DNA of 64,000 nucleotides from Motilimonas pumila (GCF_003596335.1 NZ_QZCH01000009.1:1-64000); one strand, 5' to 3'; numbered from the stretch's first letter, positions 38,200-48,154 are shown. Notes: generated by a model from the sequence alone, not told the origin. A program made the numbers and translations.

Positions 38200-39577
38200 C
38201 GGCAAGTACCGGCAAAATTTTACTAACTTTATCAAAGGTTTCTTGGTATTCATCGTCCACAAGCGAGTCTGCAACTAACCCCCCGCCAACCCAGCAATGG
38301 ACTTGACCTTGGTGGCAAACTAGCGTGCGGATAGCAATGTTAGTATCCATATTGCCATTGGCACTGATGTAACCTAAGCTGCCACAGTAAAAGCTGCGTT
38401 GATGAGGCTCAAGCTGGTCGATAATTTCCATCGCACGGATTTTCGGGGCGCCAGTGATCGAGCCGCCTGGAAAGCATGCTCGCAATAAATCCTCTGCTTC
38501 ATAAGCGCTATCAAGCTGCCCGGTGACAGTGCTAACTAGGTGATGCACCGCGGGGAAACTTTCAATGTCAAACAGGCTTGGTACGGCGACGCTACCAGGT
38601 TTGCTCACCCTACCAATATCATTGCGTAACAAATCCACAATCATCAAATTCTCGGCTTGGTCTTTTTCTGCTTGTTGCAGTGACAGTTTCAAGGCGTGAT
38701 CTTCACTCGGAACTTTTGAACGGGGTCGAGTGCCTTTTATGGGCTTTGTTTCAATGTTTCCTTGCTCGAGTTTTAAAAATCGTTCTGGAGAAATTGACAA
38801 TATACAACCAGAGGGTAAACGCATAAAACACGAAAAGGGCGCTTGGTTTTGATTGAGTAATCGTTGATAGGCTTCAAATTCATCACCAGTATATTGCGCC
38901 GAAAAGCGCTGGGCTAAATTAACTTGGTAGCAATCACCGCTGAGTAAGTAATCTTTCACGGATTGAAATTTATTGGCATAACTGGCTTTGTCCATATTAG
39001 ACAGCCAAGGCGTGGTTAAACTAAATGGCGATCCTGTTGTGCCTTGTTGCACTAGTTGATGCAACCAGGTCTCGATTTGTTGGGCTTTTTGTTGGCATTG
39101 CTCGCCAATCGTGACCAAGGTTAATTGATGGCTGCGTAAGTCATGCAATAATGCCCAATCATAGATGCCAACCGCCATATCTGGCATGGCTATATCGTGC
39201 TCTGCTTGTTGTGGAAGGGTTTCAAAGCGTCGCCCTAAGTCGTAGCTAAACGCCCCTAGTACGCCGCCGTAAAAAGGCAGCGATTGTTGGTTTACATCGG
39301 GCAAAACCGCATGACGCAGTGCTTTTACTAAGGTCAAAGGATCTTCTTTACTGCGGCGCGTTTGCCATTGGCCCTCAACGACCTGACGAACTTCTGAGTT
39401 TTGGCCAAAAGTGGTAATCGTCGCAATAGGGTTCGCCGTGAAAATCTCAAATTGACTGTCTTGATGTTGGCTCGGGCAGCCCATTAGTACTGACCACTCT
39501 AATGCCGCTAATTGAGATTGGATAATTTGCAGGCTTTGTTGGCTAAAAGGCAAGGTTTTGTTAATAACAATCGACAT
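38183..39577 (-). CDS. pabB: Aminodeoxychorismate synthase component I
   Basis: The 464-residue chorismate-binding enzyme has the motifs GDCYQVNLAQRFSA, SPERFLKLEQGNIETKPIKGTRPR (the catalytic Lys lies in the PIKGT segment, characteristic of PabB), QAEKDQAENLMIVDLLRNDIGRV, CFPGGSITGAPKIRAMEIID and IRTLVCHQGQVHCWVGGGLVADS. It converts chorismate and PabA-derived ammonia to 4-amino-4-deoxychorismate for folate synthesis. pabA is not in the window. The start is divergent from fumarase. Confidence 0.93.
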   Translation of the reverse strand: MSIVINKTLPFSQQSLQIIQSQLAALEWSVLMGCPSQHQDSQFEIFTANPIATITTFGQNSEVRQVVEGQWQTRRSKEDPLTLVKALRHAVLPDVNQQSLPFYGGVLGAFSYDLGRRFETLPQQAEHDIAMPDMAVGIYDWALLHDLRSHQLTLVTIGEQCQQKAQQIETWLHQLVQQGTTGSPFSLTTPWLSNMDKASYANKFQSVKDYLLSGDCYQVNLAQRFSAQYTGDEFEAYQRLLNQNQAPFSCFMRLPSGCILSISPERFLKLEQGNIETKPIKGTRPRSKVPSEDHALKLSLQQAEKDQAENLMIVDLLRNDIGRVSKPGSVAVPSLFDIESFPAVHHLVSTVTGQLDSAYEAEDLLRACFPGGSITGAPKIRAMEIIDQLEPHQRSFYCGSLGYISANGNMDTNIAIRTLVCHQGQVHCWVGGGLVADSLVDDEYQETFDKVSKILPVLADEPPH

Positions 39578-39719
39578 TTATTCGAACCGTAGCAGAGTTT
39601 TTTTAACATGCACCGCTGGATGCAAGCGCCGCGCAAGAGTATCATAAGGCCCACAACAATAAAGATAAATTATCTATTCACGCCTATCTGGGCACAAGGA
39701 ACAATGAGGCATTGTCGTT

Positions 39720-41243
39720 ATGACCGTGATAAAAAAAGAGCATCTAATTGAAAGTGTAGCGGATGCGTTGCAGTATATTTCTTATTATCATCCCCTTGAT
39801 TTCATCCAAGCCTTAGACAAGGCCTATCAAAAAGAACAAAGCCAGGCAGCAAAAGACGCGATGGCCCAAATCCTTATCAACTCACGTATGTCGGCCGAAG
39901 GCCGTCGTCCTATTTGTCAGGACACGGGTATTGTGACGGCCTTTGTAAAAATTGGTATGCAGGTACAGTGGGACACTGACTTAACCGTGCAACAAATGGT
40001 GGATGAAGGCATTCGTCAGGCTTATAACAATGCTGACAACCCCTTACGTGCTTCGATTGTTGCCGATCCTGCTGGTGGCAGGAAAAACACCAAAGATAAT
40101 ACGCCGGGCGTAGTGCACATTGAAATGGTGCCAGGAGACAAAGTTGAAGTCATGGTCGCAGCTAAAGGCGGTGGCTCAGAGAATAAGTCTAAAATGGTCA
40201 TGCTTAACCCTTCTGATGATGTGGCAGCTTGGGTCGAAAAAACGGTGCCGACTATGGGAGCCGGTTGGTGTCCGCCAGGAATGCTTGGTATTGGCATTGG
40301 TGGCACAGCTGAAAAAGCGGCGGTAATGGCAAAAGAGTCGTTGATGGACCCTGTGGACATACACGAATTGCAAGCCCGTGGCGCAGAAACAGCAGATGAA
40401 AAACTTCGCTTAGATATCATGGAGCGCGTCAACAAGTTAGGCATAGGTGCGCAAGGGCTAGGTGGCTTGACAACGGTACTGGATATCAAGATCAAAAGTT
40501 GCCCGACTCATGCGGCATCGAAACCTGTGGTGATGATCCCGAACTGCGCAGCAACCCGCCATGCTCACTTTACCTTGGATGGTTCTGGCCCCGCCAACCT
40601 GAAAGCGCCAAAATTATCTGACTGGCCCGAAGTGACGTTTGAAGTGGGAGACAATGCGCGCCGTGTTAACGTGGATACGTTAACAAAAGAAGAAATGTTG
40701 GAATGGAAGACGGGTGAAACCGTGTTACTTTCGGGTAAAATTTTAACCGGCCGTGATGCCGCACATAAGCGCATTAAAGAGTTAATGGACGGTGGCGAAG
40801 GTTTGCCGGCAGGTGTGGACTTTAAAGACCGTTTTATCTATTACGTTGGCCCGGTTGATGCTGTTGGCGATGAGGTGGTTGGACCTGCGGGCCCAACAAC
40901 GTCAACGCGGATGGATAAATTTACTGACTTTATGCTCGAGGAAACGGGCTTAATGGGCATGATAGGTAAAGCAGAACGTGGACCGGCAACCGTTGAGTCG
41001 ATTAAACAGCATAAAGCCGTTTACCTGATGGCGGTTGGCGGCGCAGCATATCTAGTGGCTAAAGCTATCAAGCAAGCCAAAGTGGTTGCGTTTGAAGATC
41101 TGGGTATGGAAGCCATCTATGAATTTGAAGTTGAAGACATGCCTGTGACCGTGGCGGTAGATTCTAATGGGGTGAATGCCCATACCGAAGGGCCGGCTAT
41201 TTGGAAAGCCAAAATAGAAGACATGTCAGCCCTAAACAAGTAA
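39720..41243 (+). CDS. Fumarate hydratase, class I ([4Fe-4S])
   Basis: The 507-residue protein is a single-chain class I fumarase with fused alpha and beta parts. The N-terminal region holds ISYYHPLDFIQAL and RRPICQDTGIVTAFVK (cluster Cys), the central part GIGIGGTAEKAAVMAKESLM and a second conserved Cys in MIPNCAATRHAHF. The C-terminal beta part holds GEVVGPAGPTTSTRMD-like sequence, MIGKAERG and KQHKAVYLMAVGGAAYL. It hydrates fumarate to malate in the TCA cycle; this class is oxygen- and superoxide-sensitive. A terminator follows directly, so it is monocistronic. Confidence 0.94.
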   Translation: MTVIKKEHLIESVADALQYISYYHPLDFIQALDKAYQKEQSQAAKDAMAQILINSRMSAEGRRPICQDTGIVTAFVKIGMQVQWDTDLTVQQMVDEGIRQAYNNADNPLRASIVADPAGGRKNTKDNTPGVVHIEMVPGDKVEVMVAAKGGGSENKSKMVMLNPSDDVAAWVEKTVPTMGAGWCPPGMLGIGIGGTAEKAAVMAKESLMDPVDIHELQARGAETADEKLRLDIMERVNKLGIGAQGLGGLTTVLDIKIKSCPTHAASKPVVMIPNCAATRHAHFTLDGSGPANLKAPKLSDWPEVTFEVGDNARRVNVDTLTKEEMLEWKTGETVLLSGKILTGRDAAHKRIKELMDGGEGLPAGVDFKDRFIYYVGPVDAVGDEVVGPAGPTTSTRMDKFTDFMLEETGLMGMIGKAERGPATVESIKQHKAVYLMAVGGAAYLVAKAIKQAKVVAFEDLGMEAIYEFEVEDMPVTVAVDSNGVNAHTEGPAIWKAKIEDMSALNK

Positions 41244-41250
41244 GCCAAAC

Positions 41251-41272
41251 AGCCACCTTCGGGTGGCTTTTT
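41251..41272 (+). terminator. Rho-independent terminator of fumarase gene
   Basis: AGCCACC-TTCG-GGTGGCT forms a tetraloop hairpin followed by five T, eight bases after the stop. Confidence 0.92.
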
Positions 41273-41407
41273 AATAGGTAGAATTACCTATCCGTCCGAG
41301 TTTGTTTGTCATCATATTTATTTAAATAAGGCGTTTAATGTGTTGGGAGTCACAAAAAATTTAGTGAGTGAGTGTGTACTAATTCGTTTGGGAATAAAAT
41401 CCCAATT

Positions 41408-42223
41408 ATGAACTCGATAATCAATGCTGCTCTGCACAAAGCAATACTTGTATTACTTAAACCGCTCGTGAATATTTTATTACGAAATGGCGTGGTTTTC
41501 AGTGCTTTCTCTGAATTGGTCAAAAAATCTTACGTCGATGTAGCGTTCGATGATTTCACTTCTAACAATAAAAAACCAACGATATCGAGTGTGGCGGCAC
41601 TTACTGGTTTGACACGCAAAGAAGTTAAGCGCTTGCGCGAACTTGAGGAAGCCCATCAAGATCAAACTGGCCAAAAGTTTAATCGCGCTACCCGGGTAAT
41701 TTCTGGTTGGTTAAATGATCCCGATTATTACATCACCCCGATGAATGCTGCAGAATTAACCTTAGAGGGTGAAAAAGGCTCGTTTGCCCAACTAGTTAAG
41801 AAATACAGTGGCGATATACCGGCCAAAGCTATGCTGGACGTGTTGCTGTTAGCGGGTAACGTTGTACAGTCTGAACGAGGTGTGAGTTTAATTAAGCATG
41901 CTTATATTCCTCAAGGTGATGAAGAAGTTAAACTGAGAATATTAGGTCAAGACAGCTCAGAATTGATCGCCACTATAAATCACAACTTAACTTGTAAAGA
42001 AGGCAGAGCTCGCTTCCAGCGTAAAGTCTCTAATCGTCTGATAAATCCTGCAGATGCAATTAAATTTGAGCAATACAGCAACAAACGCTCACAGCTGTTA
42101 CTCGAAGACTTCAATCAATGGCTTGTAGAACACGAGGTACCTTTGGGTGAAGATGAATCACAATGCCAGCAGGTGACGGTAGGCATCTATTTCTATAAAG
42201 ACTGTAAGGACACCCATGTATAA
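41408..42223 (+). CDS. DUF6502 family protein
   Basis: The start at the ATG at 41408 matches the family opening (MNSIINAALHKAILVLLKPLVNILLRNGVVFSAFSELVKKSYVDVA); the frame is open from a GTG at 41372. The ~271-residue protein looks like a helix-turn-helix DNA-binding or adaptor protein: residues ~50-80 read KPTISSVAALTGLTRKEVKRLRELEE, followed by VISGWLNDPDY. The C-terminal half is mixed alpha/beta with no motif I recognise. It overlaps the DUF5666 gene by 8 bases. That DUF6502-DUF5666 pairing recurs in proteobacteria, suggesting a regulator/adaptor with a secreted partner. Confidence 0.75.
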   Translation: MNSIINAALHKAILVLLKPLVNILLRNGVVFSAFSELVKKSYVDVAFDDFTSNNKKPTISSVAALTGLTRKEVKRLRELEEAHQDQTGQKFNRATRVISGWLNDPDYYITPMNAAELTLEGEKGSFAQLVKKYSGDIPAKAMLDVLLLAGNVVQSERGVSLIKHAYIPQGDEEVKLRILGQDSSELIATINHNLTCKEGRARFQRKVSNRLINPADAIKFEQYSNKRSQLLLEDFNQWLVEHEVPLGEDESQCQQVTVGIYFYKDCKDTHV

Positions 42224-43697
42224 AATGAAACTGTTGAGTTTAGCCAGTTTACCCTTGTTGACGCTTGGTCTTTTTGGCTGTGAAGAGGGCAGTGCTAGCC
42301 GAGGAGGGGGAATAGGCGGAACAGGAGTATCGGTTGCAAGCCCGGATGTGTCGGTGGTAGGCCCTGTAACAGCATTTGGCAGCGTTTATGTGAATGGCGT
42401 AAGGTTTGATACTAACAACAGCAACTTTTTTATTAATGGGTTAGCAAGTTCAGAAGATGCACTCAACCTTGGCATGGTGGTAAGAATTGAAGGTGAAGTG
42501 AAATCAGATGGCACAGGTACGGCCACTGAAATACACTTTGATGGAGAACTTGAAGGGCCTGTAACAGAGGCTGCACAAGTCGATCCAAACGAAGCAAATT
42601 TGATCCGTTTGTCAGTGCTTGGGGTAAAGGTAAACATAAGCTCTGCCACGCATTTCAATGCTTTGTCGTATGACACCTTGCAACAAGATCTCAGCATAAT
42701 AACGGCGGGAAGCTTGGTTGAAGTGAGCGGTCAATATGATGCCGACGGTGTATTGCAGGCTAGCTACATTAAGTTTGACGATGACGTTTTTAGCGCCAAT
42801 GAAACCGAAGTCGAAATTCGAGGTAAATTAATAGCCAGCAATGATGGCAATGACACCTGGTTATTAGCTGCCGGTGGTAAAGAGTTTGTTTTAGATACAA
42901 CTGGCGTTGATTCAAGTGACTATCAAACAGGCCAAATGGTGCTAATTGAGGGAGCTCTGACAGCCCTAAACAGCAATATTATTTTAGTTTCTGAAATTGA
43001 GCTAGTGGATCTTGGGGAAGACAGTGATATCGAGATACAAGGCCTGATAACGGAATTAACTAGCCAAACAGATTTTATTGTCGATGGTATTCACGTCAAT
43101 GCAAGTGAGGCGGAAAGGGACTATCAAGAAGATCTTCAGCTCAATAGCCAAGTCGAAGTAGAAGGTACAATATCAAGTGGTGTCCTTATCGCGAGTGACG
43201 TCGAGTATATTGATGGTCCAAATTTTGATGAATACGAAATCATGGCTTTTGTTTCATCTGTAGATGCTGAGCAACAAAGCATCGCGTTAGATATTAATGG
43301 AGATACATTTAGCTTCAATACTAACAATCGAACTGAATGGGAAGATGAGCGCGATGATGTGCGAAGGGTCAATCTTGCATCCCTTAATAATGGCGATGCT
43401 TTAGAGGTAACGCTGCAACAACCACAAGAGGGTGTATGGCTGGCCTCTGAGGTAACTAGAACTGAAGATGAAGACGGGATTAATATTACCGCCCCTGTTG
43501 ATCAGGACACGTATCAAGCAGATAGCCAAACGATTAATGTATTGGGGCTCAAATACACCTTAGATGCAGATGTAGAGCTCGACATTGATGAATATGAATC
43601 GCTCGCAGCCGCGTTTAAAAATCCGGAATTTGAGTCTATTCATTTGGTAGATATTGACAATGATGGCGATATTGACGAACTGTCGCTGGACGATTAA
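42216..43697 (+). CDS. DUF5666 repeat lipoprotein
   Basis: The 493-residue protein starts with a lipoprotein signal (KLLSLASLPLLTLGLFGC, lipobox LFGC, Cys ~22) and a glycine-rich linker (GGGIGGTG). Several DUF5666-type beta repeats of ~65-75 residues follow, each with a G.V...NG..f.......I....G..V.v.G pattern, for example VVGPVTAFGSVYVNGVRF, EIRGKLIASNDGNDTWLLAAGGKEFVL and EIQGLITELTSQTDFIVDGIHV. It is strongly acidic and ends in a DIDNDGDIDELSLDD calcium-loop-like segment. It is a surface or periplasmic lipoprotein of unknown function. Codon 4 (42225) is an alternative start. Confidence 0.82.
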   Translation: MYKMKLLSLASLPLLTLGLFGCEEGSASRGGGIGGTGVSVASPDVSVVGPVTAFGSVYVNGVRFDTNNSNFFINGLASSEDALNLGMVVRIEGEVKSDGTGTATEIHFDGELEGPVTEAAQVDPNEANLIRLSVLGVKVNISSATHFNALSYDTLQQDLSIITAGSLVEVSGQYDADGVLQASYIKFDDDVFSANETEVEIRGKLIASNDGNDTWLLAAGGKEFVLDTTGVDSSDYQTGQMVLIEGALTALNSNIILVSEIELVDLGEDSDIEIQGLITELTSQTDFIVDGIHVNASEAERDYQEDLQLNSQVEVEGTISSGVLIASDVEYIDGPNFDEYEIMAFVSSVDAEQQSIALDINGDTFSFNTNNRTEWEDERDDVRRVNLASLNNGDALEVTLQQPQEGVWLASEVTRTEDEDGINITAPVDQDTYQADSQTINVLGLKYTLDADVELDIDEYESLAAAFKNPEFESIHLVDIDNDGDIDELSLDD

Positions 43698-43908
43698 TCA
43701 CCTCATACGCCCTGAACATTGAGTCCAGGGCAAGACCCAAAATTGTTAATAAATTGCTAAATTTTTAGAACGAATTTTGCAATTTACAAGGCTTTCGCCA
43801 TCAAAATGTAATAAATAGCAGTAAAAAGCGGTTTTCGCTATCTGAATTTAATCCCTGATGGTATAAACTAGCTTGGAATTTAGTTAATAAAATATGGTAG
43901 GGATTACA

Positions 43909-45099
43909 ATGTTTGAACAGGTCACTCAAGCGGCTGCTGATCCGATTCTTGGCTTAACAGAAGCCTTTAAAAAAGATGAACGCAGCAACAAAATCAACTT
44001 AGGCGTAGGTATTTATAAAAATGAAGCAGGTCAAACCCCTGTTTTGGCTACGGTTAAAAAAGCTGAAGCCCGTCTATTAGATGAAGAAACCAGCAAAAGC
44101 TATCTGACTATTCAAGGTAGTGCAGAATATGGCGCTGCGGTTCAAAAGCTATTATTTGGCCAAGACAGCGACGTGGTCACGCAGCAACGTGCTTGTACTG
44201 CGCAAGCGCCGGGTGGCACAGGTGCTCTTCGCACTGCTGCGGATTTTGCCGTCAAACACCTACCGTCTAACAAAATCTGGGTCAGTAATCCGACGTGGGC
44301 AAACCATGGTAACGTGTTTAAAACAGCCGGTTTGGAAGTCGTAACTTACGATTATTACAATGCCGAAACCAAGGACATGGACTTTGACGCCATGTTAACG
44401 TCATTAGCGCACGCCCAAGCTGGCGATTTAGTGCTTTTTCACGGCTGCTGTCACAACCCAACCGGTATTGACCCTACGCTAGAGCAATGGGAAGTACTGG
44501 CTAAGCTATGTGCTGAAAAAGGCTTATTGCCTTTATTCGATTTTGCTTACCAAGGTTTTGCTAAGGGCGTAGAAGAAGACGCGCAAGGCTTACGAATTTT
44601 TGCTCAGCACAATACCGAGCTATTAGTTGCGAATTCTTTTTCAAAGAACTTTGGTTTATACAATGAACGTGTTGGTGCCGTGACTTTAGTTGCGAAAGAC
44701 ACGGCAACGGCTGAACAGGCATTTAGCCAAATTAAGTCAGGCATTCGTTCTAATTACTCAAACCCACCAGCACATGGCGCGGCGATTGTTACCATTATTC
44801 TCAACGATGCAGCGCTTTACGCAGAGTGGGATAAGGAAGTTGCGGACATGCGTGATCGTATCCAAGAGATGCGTGAGTTGTTTGTGGCAACGTTGAAAGA
44901 CAAAGGTGTGGCAGGTGACTACAGCTTTATCATTCGTCAAAACGGCATGTTCTCATTCTCGGGCTTAAGCCCTGAGCAAGTCGCGCAACTAAAAGATGAG
45001 CACGGTGTTTACATTGTAGGCTCAGGCCGTATTTCTGTGGCAGGCATGACTAAGTCCAACATGGACGCATTATGTACCGCTATTGCAGCTGTCGTGTAA
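43909..45099 (+). CDS. Aspartate / aromatic-amino-acid aminotransferase (class I)
   Basis: The start at 43909 (AGGGATTACAATG) gives 396 residues, opening [20 protein letters not shown] as in E. coli AspC/TyrB. The PLP-binding Lys is in [15 protein letters not shown] (~residue 246). The substrate-binding Arg residues and [18 protein letters not shown] and [14 protein letters not shown] blocks are present. It transfers amino groups between aspartate or aromatic amino acids and 2-oxoglutarate. Distinguishing AspC from TyrB specificity by eye is not safe. It is monocistronic, with a terminator 41 bases after the stop. Confidence 0.9.
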   Translation: MFEQVTQAAADPILGLTEAFKKDERSNKINLGVGIYKNEAGQTPVLATVKKAEARLLDEETSKSYLTIQGSAEYGAAVQKLLFGQDSDVVTQQRACTAQAPGGTGALRTAADFAVKHLPSNKIWVSNPTWANHGNVFKTAGLEVVTYDYYNAETKDMDFDAMLTSLAHAQAGDLVLFHGCCHNPTGIDPTLEQWEVLAKLCAEKGLLPLFDFAYQGFAKGVEEDAQGLRIFAQHNTELLVANSFSKNFGLYNERVGAVTLVAKDTATAEQAFSQIKSGIRSNYSNPPAHGAAIVTIILNDAALYAEWDKEVADMRDRIQEMRELFVATLKDKGVAGDYSFIIRQNGMFSFSGLSPEQVAQLKDEHGVYIVGSGRISVAGMTKSNMDALCTAIAAVV

Positions 45100-45140
45100 A
45101 CGATTAACTGCCAATCACGAAACATTGTGATATTTGTATA

Positions 45141-45167
45141 AACGCCGCTTTCGCGGCGTTTTTTTAT
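45141..45167 (+). terminator. Rho-independent terminator of the aminotransferase gene
   Basis: AAACGCCGC-TTTC-GCGGCGTTT forms a perfect nine-pair stem followed by a T-run. Confidence 0.93.
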
Positions 45168-45291
45168 TCAACTCTTGATTAGTTAAACTTTTACTCTTTT
45201 TTACTCGCGCCTTCAGCGATCAAGCTTGGGGGAGAAATAACGCCAATTAGTCGCGATCGCACAGTCAAAATATGGTCGTAATCACGTTAAT

Positions 45292-45320
45292 TTCGTTAAT
45301 AAATGCGACAAATTCGTTAA
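45292..45320 (+). promoter_or_regulatory. Direct-repeat operator candidate (TTCGTTAA, 21-base period)
   Basis: TTCGTTAA occurs at 45292-45299 and at 45313-45320 with similar flanks (AAT or AA before, TAA or T after). A 21-base spacing places both on the same face of the helix, as for a cooperatively bound regulator. The regulator is unknown. Confidence 0.35.
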
Positions 45321-45408
45321 TAACGCTGGGTTTAATCCAGGGTCATCCTACTCCTGAGTTGTTAAAGTCTATATATTACAGTAACTTGAGTTGAAATGTA
45401 TGCGCTCA

Positions 45409-45424
45409 GGTGACAGTCATCACA
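45409..45424. promoter_or_regulatory. Candidate CRP-cAMP binding site
   Basis: GGTGACAGTCATCACA matches the TGTGA-N6-TCACA consensus at nine of ten positions. It lies about 260 bases upstream of the chitobiose phosphorylase start, plausible for catabolite control of an amino-sugar catabolic gene if a long 5' leader exists. Confidence 0.5.
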
Positions 45425-45685
45425 CTAACTGACACTGACGCGCGGACAGGGCTTTTCCTGCTTTGCTTCATGGGTACAATATGGTAAAAAACACGCCGCT
45501 AGTCATAAAATTTCACATGGACGTTGCTTGAGCTATCGGGCCTGTACAACAAATGTACACTGATAACACGCTAGCCTTTTTGTCAGTGGATTGACGGTGT
45601 TTTATTTTTTTTTATTTTTTTGCGAGTAATAGTTTAGGTCGCTTTTCTTAGTTAGTGACTCAACAATTGTAAGGATGGTTTACAC

Positions 45686-48094
45686 ATGAAATACGGTTAT
45701 TTCGATAACGAAAATCGGGAATACGTCATCACTCAACCTGACGTTCCTGCTCCGTGGACAAACTACTTAGGTACAGAAAAGTTCTGTACTGTTATTTCAC
45801 ACAATGCCGGCGGTTATTCATTCTATAACTCTCCAGAATACAATCGTGTGACAAAATTCCGTCCGAATGCGACGCTAGACCGCCCTGGTCATTACGTTTA
45901 TCTACGTGATGATGAAACAGGTGACTACTGGTCGATTTCTTGGCAGCCAGTTGCTAAGAGCCTTGAAGAAGCAAAATACGAAGTTCGTCACGGCCTGTCT
46001 TACTCTAAATTCAAGTGTGAGTACAACGGTATTACTGCTACGAAAACCTTGTTTGTACCAAAAGGTGAAGATGCGGAAGTATGGGACGTTGTGATCAAAA
46101 ACACAGGTGACAAGCCTCGTACAATTTCTGCATTCTCTTTTGTTGAGTTCTCTTTCTCTCACATTCAATCAGATAACCAAAACCATCAGATGTCTTTGTA
46201 CTCTGCGGGTACGTCATACAATGACGGCGTAATTGAATATGACTTGTACTACAACACCAACGATTTTGAAGGTTACTACTACCTAGCGTCTACTTTTGAC
46301 CCAGATTCATACGACGGCCAACGTGACACTTTCCTAGGTGCTTACCGCGACGAGTCTAACCCTATTGCGGTTGAGCAAGGTAAATGTTCTAACAGTGCGC
46401 AAACGTGTTACAACCACTGTGGTTCTTTGCACAAACAGTTCACTATCGCACCTGGCGAAGAAGTACGTTTTGCTATCGTACTGGGTATCGGCAAAGGTAA
46501 CGGCGAGCGTCTACGTGCTAAATACCAAGACTTAGCCAACGTTGATGCTGCATTTGCAGGTATCAAAGAACACTGGAACGAGCGTTGTGACAAGTTCCAA
46601 GTTAAATCGCCAAACGCTGGTTTAGATACGATGATCAACGCTTGGACCCTTTACCAAGCTGAAACCTGTGTTGTATGGTCTCGCTTTGCTTCATTCATCG
46701 AAGTAGGTGGTCGTACTGGCCTTGGTTACCGTGATACTGCGCAAGACGCAATCTCTGTACCTCACGCGAACCCAGCAATGACTCGTAAACGTCTAGTTGA
46801 CCTTCTACGCGGTCAAGTGAAAGAAGGTTACGGTCTACACTTGTTCGATCCAGATTGGTTTGACCCAGAAAAAGCAGATGTTGAGCCTTCTAAATCACCA
46901 ACGGTAGTGCCAACACCGTCTGATGACGACAAAATTCACGGTATCGATGACACTTGTTCTGATGACCACCTATGGATTGTGCCAACAATCGTTAAATACG
47001 TGCAAGAAACGGGCGAAGAAAGCTTCTTTGAGGAAGTGATCCCTTACGCCAACGGTGGCGACGCAACCGTATACGAGCACATGAAAGCAGCGCTTGATTT
47101 CTCTGCCGAGTACGTTGGCCAAACGGGTATCTGTAAAGGCCTTCGTGCAGACTGGAACGACTGTCTAAACTTAGGCGGTGGTGAGTCTTCAATGGTGTCT
47201 TTCCTACACTTCTGGGCACTGCAAGAGTTCATTGACCTTGCTAAATACCTTGGTAAAGACGAAGACGTTGCTAAGTACACAGCCATGGCTGAAGGCGTTA
47301 AAAAAGCGTGTGAAGAGCACCTTTGGGACGACGAAGGCGGTTGGTACATTCGCGGTCTAACGAAAGACGGCGACAAAATCGGTACAGCGCAACAAACTGA
47401 AGGTAAAATTCACCTTGAGTCAAATACCTTAGCGGTATTATCAGGCGCGGTATCTCAAGAGCGCGGTGAGCGTGCAATGGACAGTGTAGATGAGCACTTG
47501 TTCTCTGAATACGGTTTGCACCTAAATGCACCATCATTTGCTACACCAAACGATGACATTGGTTTTGTGACACGCGTATATCAAGGCGTGAAAGAAAACG
47601 GCGCTATATTCTCACATCCAAACCCTTGGGCTTGGGTAGCAGAAGCGAAACTTGGTCGCGGTGATCAAGCGATGAAGTTCTACGACGCGCTTAACCCATA
47701 CAACCAAAATGACATTATCGAAAAACGTATTGCTGAACCATACTCATACGTGCAGTTCATCATGGGTCGTGACCACCAAGATCACGGTCGTGCAAACCAC
47801 CCATGGTTAACAGGTACGTCCGGTTGGGCTTACTTCGCGGTTACTAACTTTATTCTAGGTGTGCGAGTAGGTTTTGATGGTCTAACTATCGATCCATGTA
47901 TCCCAACTAACTGGCCTGGCTTTGAAGTAACTCGCCAATGGCGTGGTGCGACATACAACATCAAAATTGAAAACCCAAGCAGTGTAAGCAAAGGCGTTAA
48001 GTCTATCACTGTGAACGGTAGCGCAATTGAAGGTGCTGTGGTTCCTGCTCAAGCTGATGGCAGCGTAAATGAGGTAATCGTGGTACTGGGTTAA
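45686..48094 (+). CDS. chbP: N,N'-diacetylchitobiose phosphorylase (GH94)
   Basis: The 802-residue protein aligns almost throughout with the Vibrio proteolyticus chitobiose phosphorylase (801 residues) as I remember it, including the start MKYGYFDNENREYVI. The general acid is the second Asp in GLRADWNDCLNLGG, residue 492, the same number as in the Vibrio enzyme. Other GH94 blocks are FIEVGGRTGLGYRDTAQD, GIDDTCSDDHLW, RIAEPYSYVQFIMG and HPWLTGTSGWAYFA. It splits (GlcNAc)2 with phosphate into GlcNAc-1-phosphate and GlcNAc in the cytoplasm. Cellobiose specificity is less likely given the close match. Codon use is strongly optimised. The mutase gene follows. Confidence 0.92.
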   Translation: MKYGYFDNENREYVITQPDVPAPWTNYLGTEKFCTVISHNAGGYSFYNSPEYNRVTKFRPNATLDRPGHYVYLRDDETGDYWSISWQPVAKSLEEAKYEVRHGLSYSKFKCEYNGITATKTLFVPKGEDAEVWDVVIKNTGDKPRTISAFSFVEFSFSHIQSDNQNHQMSLYSAGTSYNDGVIEYDLYYNTNDFEGYYYLASTFDPDSYDGQRDTFLGAYRDESNPIAVEQGKCSNSAQTCYNHCGSLHKQFTIAPGEEVRFAIVLGIGKGNGERLRAKYQDLANVDAAFAGIKEHWNERCDKFQVKSPNAGLDTMINAWTLYQAETCVVWSRFASFIEVGGRTGLGYRDTAQDAISVPHANPAMTRKRLVDLLRGQVKEGYGLHLFDPDWFDPEKADVEPSKSPTVVPTPSDDDKIHGIDDTCSDDHLWIVPTIVKYVQETGEESFFEEVIPYANGGDATVYEHMKAALDFSAEYVGQTGICKGLRADWNDCLNLGGGESSMVSFLHFWALQEFIDLAKYLGKDEDVAKYTAMAEGVKKACEEHLWDDEGGWYIRGLTKDGDKIGTAQQTEGKIHLESNTLAVLSGAVSQERGERAMDSVDEHLFSEYGLHLNAPSFATPNDDIGFVTRVYQGVKENGAIFSHPNPWAWVAEAKLGRGDQAMKFYDALNPYNQNDIIEKRIAEPYSYVQFIMGRDHQDHGRANHPWLTGTSGWAYFAVTNFILGVRVGFDGLTIDPCIPTNWPGFEVTRQWRGATYNIKIENPSSVSKGVKSITVNGSAIEGAVVPAQADGSVNEVIVVLG

Positions 48095-48120
48095 GCCCCG
48101 ACCACTTTAGACTGAATGTT

Positions 48121-48154
48121 AAAGGGGCGGGCAGCGATGCTACGTCCCTTTTTT
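48121..48154 (+). terminator. Intercistronic terminator-like hairpin
   Basis: AAGGGGCG pairs with CGTCCCTT (one G-T pair) around a 13-base loop and is followed by six T. It sits between chbP and the mutase and may partially terminate, setting a lower level for the second gene. Confidence 0.6.

Larger units (their letters stand above)
45168..45685 (+). other. Long regulatory leader upstream of chitobiose phosphorylase
   Basis: About 520 bases lack a credible gene on either strand. The stretch contains a direct repeat of TTCGTTAA at 45292 and 45313 (exactly 21 bases apart), a candidate CRP site at 45409-45424, an interrupted palindrome TGTACA-N5-TGTACA at 45543-45559 and a T-rich run at 45600-45622. 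The size and density of sites suggest a regulated promoter for the downstream catabolic genes. Confidence 0.55.

Noticed and set aside
43698..43908. TyrR box expected upstream of an aromatic aminotransferase
   Set aside because: No TGTAAA-N6-TTTACA palindrome was found; AspC-type regulation cannot be excluded.
45543..45559. TGTACA-N5-TGTACA as a LexA or known-regulator operator
   Set aside because: It does not fit the LexA spacing, nor a NagC-type consensus I can recall, so it is mentioned only as an unassigned palindrome in the chbP leader.
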